Source of the DNA: Deltaproteobacteria bacterium
GTDB taxonomy: Bacteria; Myxococcota_A; UBA9160; SZUA-336
Direction: 5' to 3'
Assembly (NCBI GenBank): GCA_030673955.1
Contig: DAOVBF010000056.1
Coordinates: 1 to 7,582 of the forward strand
Length of the DNA stretch: 7,582 bases
Under the pieces are notes generated by a model, which made no database searches, was not told the origin of the DNA, and saw nothing but the letters and a program-made list of their open reading frames with translations. Below, piece by piece: positions 6,286-7,582 of the stretch; position 1 is the stretch's first letter, and every line of letters begins with the position of its first letter. A program made the position numbers and the translations under genes.

Positions 6286-7208
6286 GCGGTAGCGTGGACC
6301 TCTCGATCATCATCGTGGCATGGAACGCACGCGAGCTGGTGCTCGACTGCATGGCGTCCATTCAGGCCGCGGCGCTCGAGATCTCCTACGAGGTGATCGT
6401 GGTGGACAATGGTTCCACCGATGGTGGCGCCGCGGCGGTGAGGCGACAGTTCCCCGAGGTTCAGGCGATCGGGCTGCCGAGGAACATCGGGTTCGCGGCC
6501 GGGAACAATCAGGGTCTGCTCAAGATGAACGGTCGCCACGCGGTTCTTCTCAACAGCGACACGATCGTGATGCCGGGCGGGCTCGAGCGCTGCGTGCGCT
6601 ACCTGGATGAGAATCCGCACGTGGGTGTCGTCGGTCCGCAGCTGCTCAATCCCGACCGCACCAAGCAGAACTGCATCCACAACTCACCCACGCTGATCTC
6701 CGAGATCGTGTCGCAGTCTCTGCTGCGGCGGCTCTTGCCCCGGCGCTATCCGAGCAAGCGCGTGGACTATCGCGAACCGGTCGAGGTGGAGGCCGTGCTC
6801 GGAGCGTGTCTCTTCGTGCGCTGGGAGGTGATCCAGGAGGTGGGTCCGCTCGGCGAGGACTACTTTTTCTTCCTGGAAGACACCGATTGGTGTCACATGA
6901 TCCGCGCGCGGGGGTGGAAGGTTGTTCACATCCCCGACGCGTACGTCATCCACCTCTCCGGGGAGTCGAGCAAGAAGAAGCTTCCACTGCGCACGCGCAT
7001 CGAGTACTACCGGAGTCGCTATACCTTCTTCCGCAGGAACCGCGGTGCGCTCGCCTACTGGGCGCTCTTGGCCATCGTGCTCGGAAAGGTCCTGCTCGGG
7101 AGTCTCCTGGGTGGGCGTCGCGCCGCCGAGTACCGCAAACTCCTGGCCTGGCATTGGCAGGGTCGACCCGCCAGCGCGGGTCTGGGGTCCGTGTGCGAGG
7201 AACGCTGA
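6282..7208 (+). CDS. Family 2 glycosyltransferase (rhamnosyltransferase-like, GT-A fold)
   Basis: Inverting nucleotide-sugar transferase, probably extending the LPS core or another surface glycan on the inner face of the membrane. It has 308 residues, starting at an ATG that overlaps the waaF stop (ATGA), so it is probably co-translated. GT2 landmarks are LSIIIVAWNAR (7-17), VVDNGSTDGG (40-49) and NIGFAAGNNQG (68-78). LLNSDT (89-94) holds the DxD-equivalent, GACLFVRWEV (174-183) follows, and FFFLEDTDWC (195-204) carries the candidate catalytic Asp/Glu. This pattern matches the WbbL/rhamnosyltransferase-like subgroup, but the sugar cannot be assigned. After residue 230 a basic stretch (SKKKLPLR) and a hydrophobic segment (about 257-277, YWALLAIVLGKVLLGSLLG) may tether it to the membrane. 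Its position between waaF and a heptose kinase gene argues for a role in the core. Confidence 0.88.
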   Translation: MSGSVDLSIIIVAWNARELVLDCMASIQAAALEISYEVIVVDNGSTDGGAAAVRRQFPEVQAIGLPRNIGFAAGNNQGLLKMNGRHAVLLNSDTIVMPGGLERCVRYLDENPHVGVVGPQLLNPDRTKQNCIHNSPTLISEIVSQSLLRRLLPRRYPSKRVDYREPVEVEAVLGACLFVRWEVIQEVGPLGEDYFFFLEDTDWCHMIRARGWKVVHIPDAYVIHLSGESSKKKLPLRTRIEYYRSRYTFFRRNRGALAYWALLAIVLGKVLLGSLLGGRRAAEYRKLLAWHWQGRPASAGLGSVCEER

Positions 7209-7216
7209 GGTCGACA

Positions 7217-7266
7217 GGGAGGGGAGGCTGCAGGTGCTGGTTTGGGTGAGAAGGGCGCTGCGATGA
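7217..7266 (+). other. Possible SD-led 10-codon leader ORF before the heptose kinase gene
   Basis: The GT2-kinase spacer holds a very strong purine SD, GGGAGGGGAGG (7217-7227). It is 35 nt from the kinase ATG, too far to serve it, but 6 nt before GTG 7234. That GTG opens a 10-codon frame (MLVWVRRALR) whose TGA (7264-7266) overlaps the kinase ATG as ATGA. This would couple translation of the mini-ORF to the kinase gene. The kinase has its own SD, so the mini-ORF is not needed to explain expression. No terminator is seen in the spacer. Confidence 0.22.
7248..7255 (+). promoter_or_regulatory. Ribosome binding site of the heptose kinase gene
   Basis: GAGAAGGG lies 7 nt before ATG 7263 and supports that start. 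The in-frame stop of the GT2 gene at 7206-7208 bounds any upstream extension; the one other candidate, TTG 7242, has poor SD spacing. Confidence 0.55.
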
Positions 7267-7582
7267 ACAATCCCGCGCGGCTCGCATCGATTGTGAAGCG
7301 GTTCCCGGAGCGGCGGGTGCTTGTGCTTGGGGACGTGATTCTGGACCGCTACGTCTGGGGCAGTGTGGAGCGCATCTCGCCAGAGGCGCCGGTACCCGTG
7401 GTCCGGGTGGAGCGCGAGTCGACCATGCTCGGAGGCGCGGGCAACGTGGCGCGCAACCTGGCCAGTCTGGGCGCGCAGGCCGAGATCGCGGCCACCGTGG
7501 GCGACGACGACGCGGCCCGGGAGCTGCTTCGTCTCTTCGCGAACTGGAAGATCGATGCGACGGGCCTCGTGACTGACCCCAG
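7263..7582 (+). CDS. hldE: D-glycero-beta-D-manno-heptose-7-phosphate kinase (HldE N-domain or HldA), 3'-truncated
   Basis: PfkB/ribokinase-family enzyme that phosphorylates heptose-7-phosphate at C1 in ADP-heptose synthesis, supplying donor for the GT9 enzymes just upstream. The frame is open from ATG 7263 to the window end (106 codons plus two bases). VLVLGDVILDRYVWG (19-33), VERISPEAPVPVVRV (35-49) and MLGGAGNVARNLASLGA (55-71) are the N-terminal substrate-binding signatures of RfaE/HldE kinases, specific enough to separate them from other PfkB members. TVGDDDAARELLRL (78-91) follows as expected. Full HldE is bifunctional, with a C-terminal nucleotidyltransferase; HldA is the kinase alone. 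Which one this is lies beyond the right edge, so the symbol is provisional. It follows the GT2 gene by 54 bp, and the truncation is an edge effect. Confidence 0.93.
   Translation, partial: MNNPARLASIVKRFPERRVLVLGDVILDRYVWGSVERISPEAPVPVVRVERESTMLGGAGNVARNLASLGAQAEIAATVGDDDAARELLRLFANWKIDATGLVTDP

Noticed and set aside
1..7582. Search for CRISPR arrays, tRNA/rRNA genes, insertion sequences, transposases, phage genes or toxin-antitoxin pairs
   Set aside because: No direct-repeat arrays, terminal inverted repeats, tRNA-like cloverleaf or mobile-element proteins were recognised; nearly all bases are accounted for by biotin and LPS genes.

Overview
The window is a piece of a high-GC (about two-thirds by eye) Gram-negative bacterial chromosome. 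It is dominated by genes for making, decorating and exporting the lipid A/Kdo/heptose inner core of lipopolysaccharide (LPS). The Kdo and heptose genes show an outer-membrane organism. The gene styles (Cys-type metal-dependent KdsA, two GT9 heptosyltransferases with C-terminal Cys motifs, a GT2 next to an HldE-type kinase) would suit a deltaproteobacterial-like lineage such as Desulfobacterota, Myxococcota or Binatota. That placement is a low-confidence inference; there is no rRNA or other taxonomic marker here.

Layout. (1) 1-915 (+): 3' part of bioB, biotin synthase, cut by the left edge. (2) 916-1015: spacer with a strong Shine-Dalgarno (SD) sequence and a possible 24-codon leader ORF whose stop overlaps the next start. 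(3) 1016-2109 (+): kdsA, then a small Trm112-family zinc-site protein overlapping it by 4 nt. (4) 4026-2030 (-): an LptF/LptG-family permease followed by a Kdo/heptose kinase-like protein, joined by a TGATG stop/start. The kinase gene converges on the Trm112 gene and their 3' tails overlap by 80 bp. (5) 4064-7208 (+), divergent from the permease across 37 bp: a WaaC-like GT9 heptosyltransferase, a WaaF-like GT9 heptosyltransferase, and a family 2 glycosyltransferase overlapping waaF by 4 nt. (6) 7263 to the right edge (+): the N-terminal part of a heptose-7-phosphate kinase (HldE N-domain/HldA), cut by the window end, preceded by a second possible SD-led mini-ORF.

How they fit together. KdsA condenses PEP with arabinose-5-phosphate to Kdo-8-phosphate. 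The HldE-type kinase belongs to ADP-heptose synthesis. The two GT9 enzymes would add heptoses to Kdo-lipid A, and the GT2 would extend the core or start another glycan. The kinase-like protein would phosphorylate a core sugar, and the permease would form part of the LptB2FG exporter that lifts finished LPS from the inner membrane. bioB is metabolically unrelated.

I found no clear previously undescribed system. The points most worth checking are a KdsA with several unusual active-site loop residues, two short SD-led ORFs whose stops overlap downstream starts, the Trm112 protein embedded with kdsA, and the 80-bp tail-to-tail overlap.
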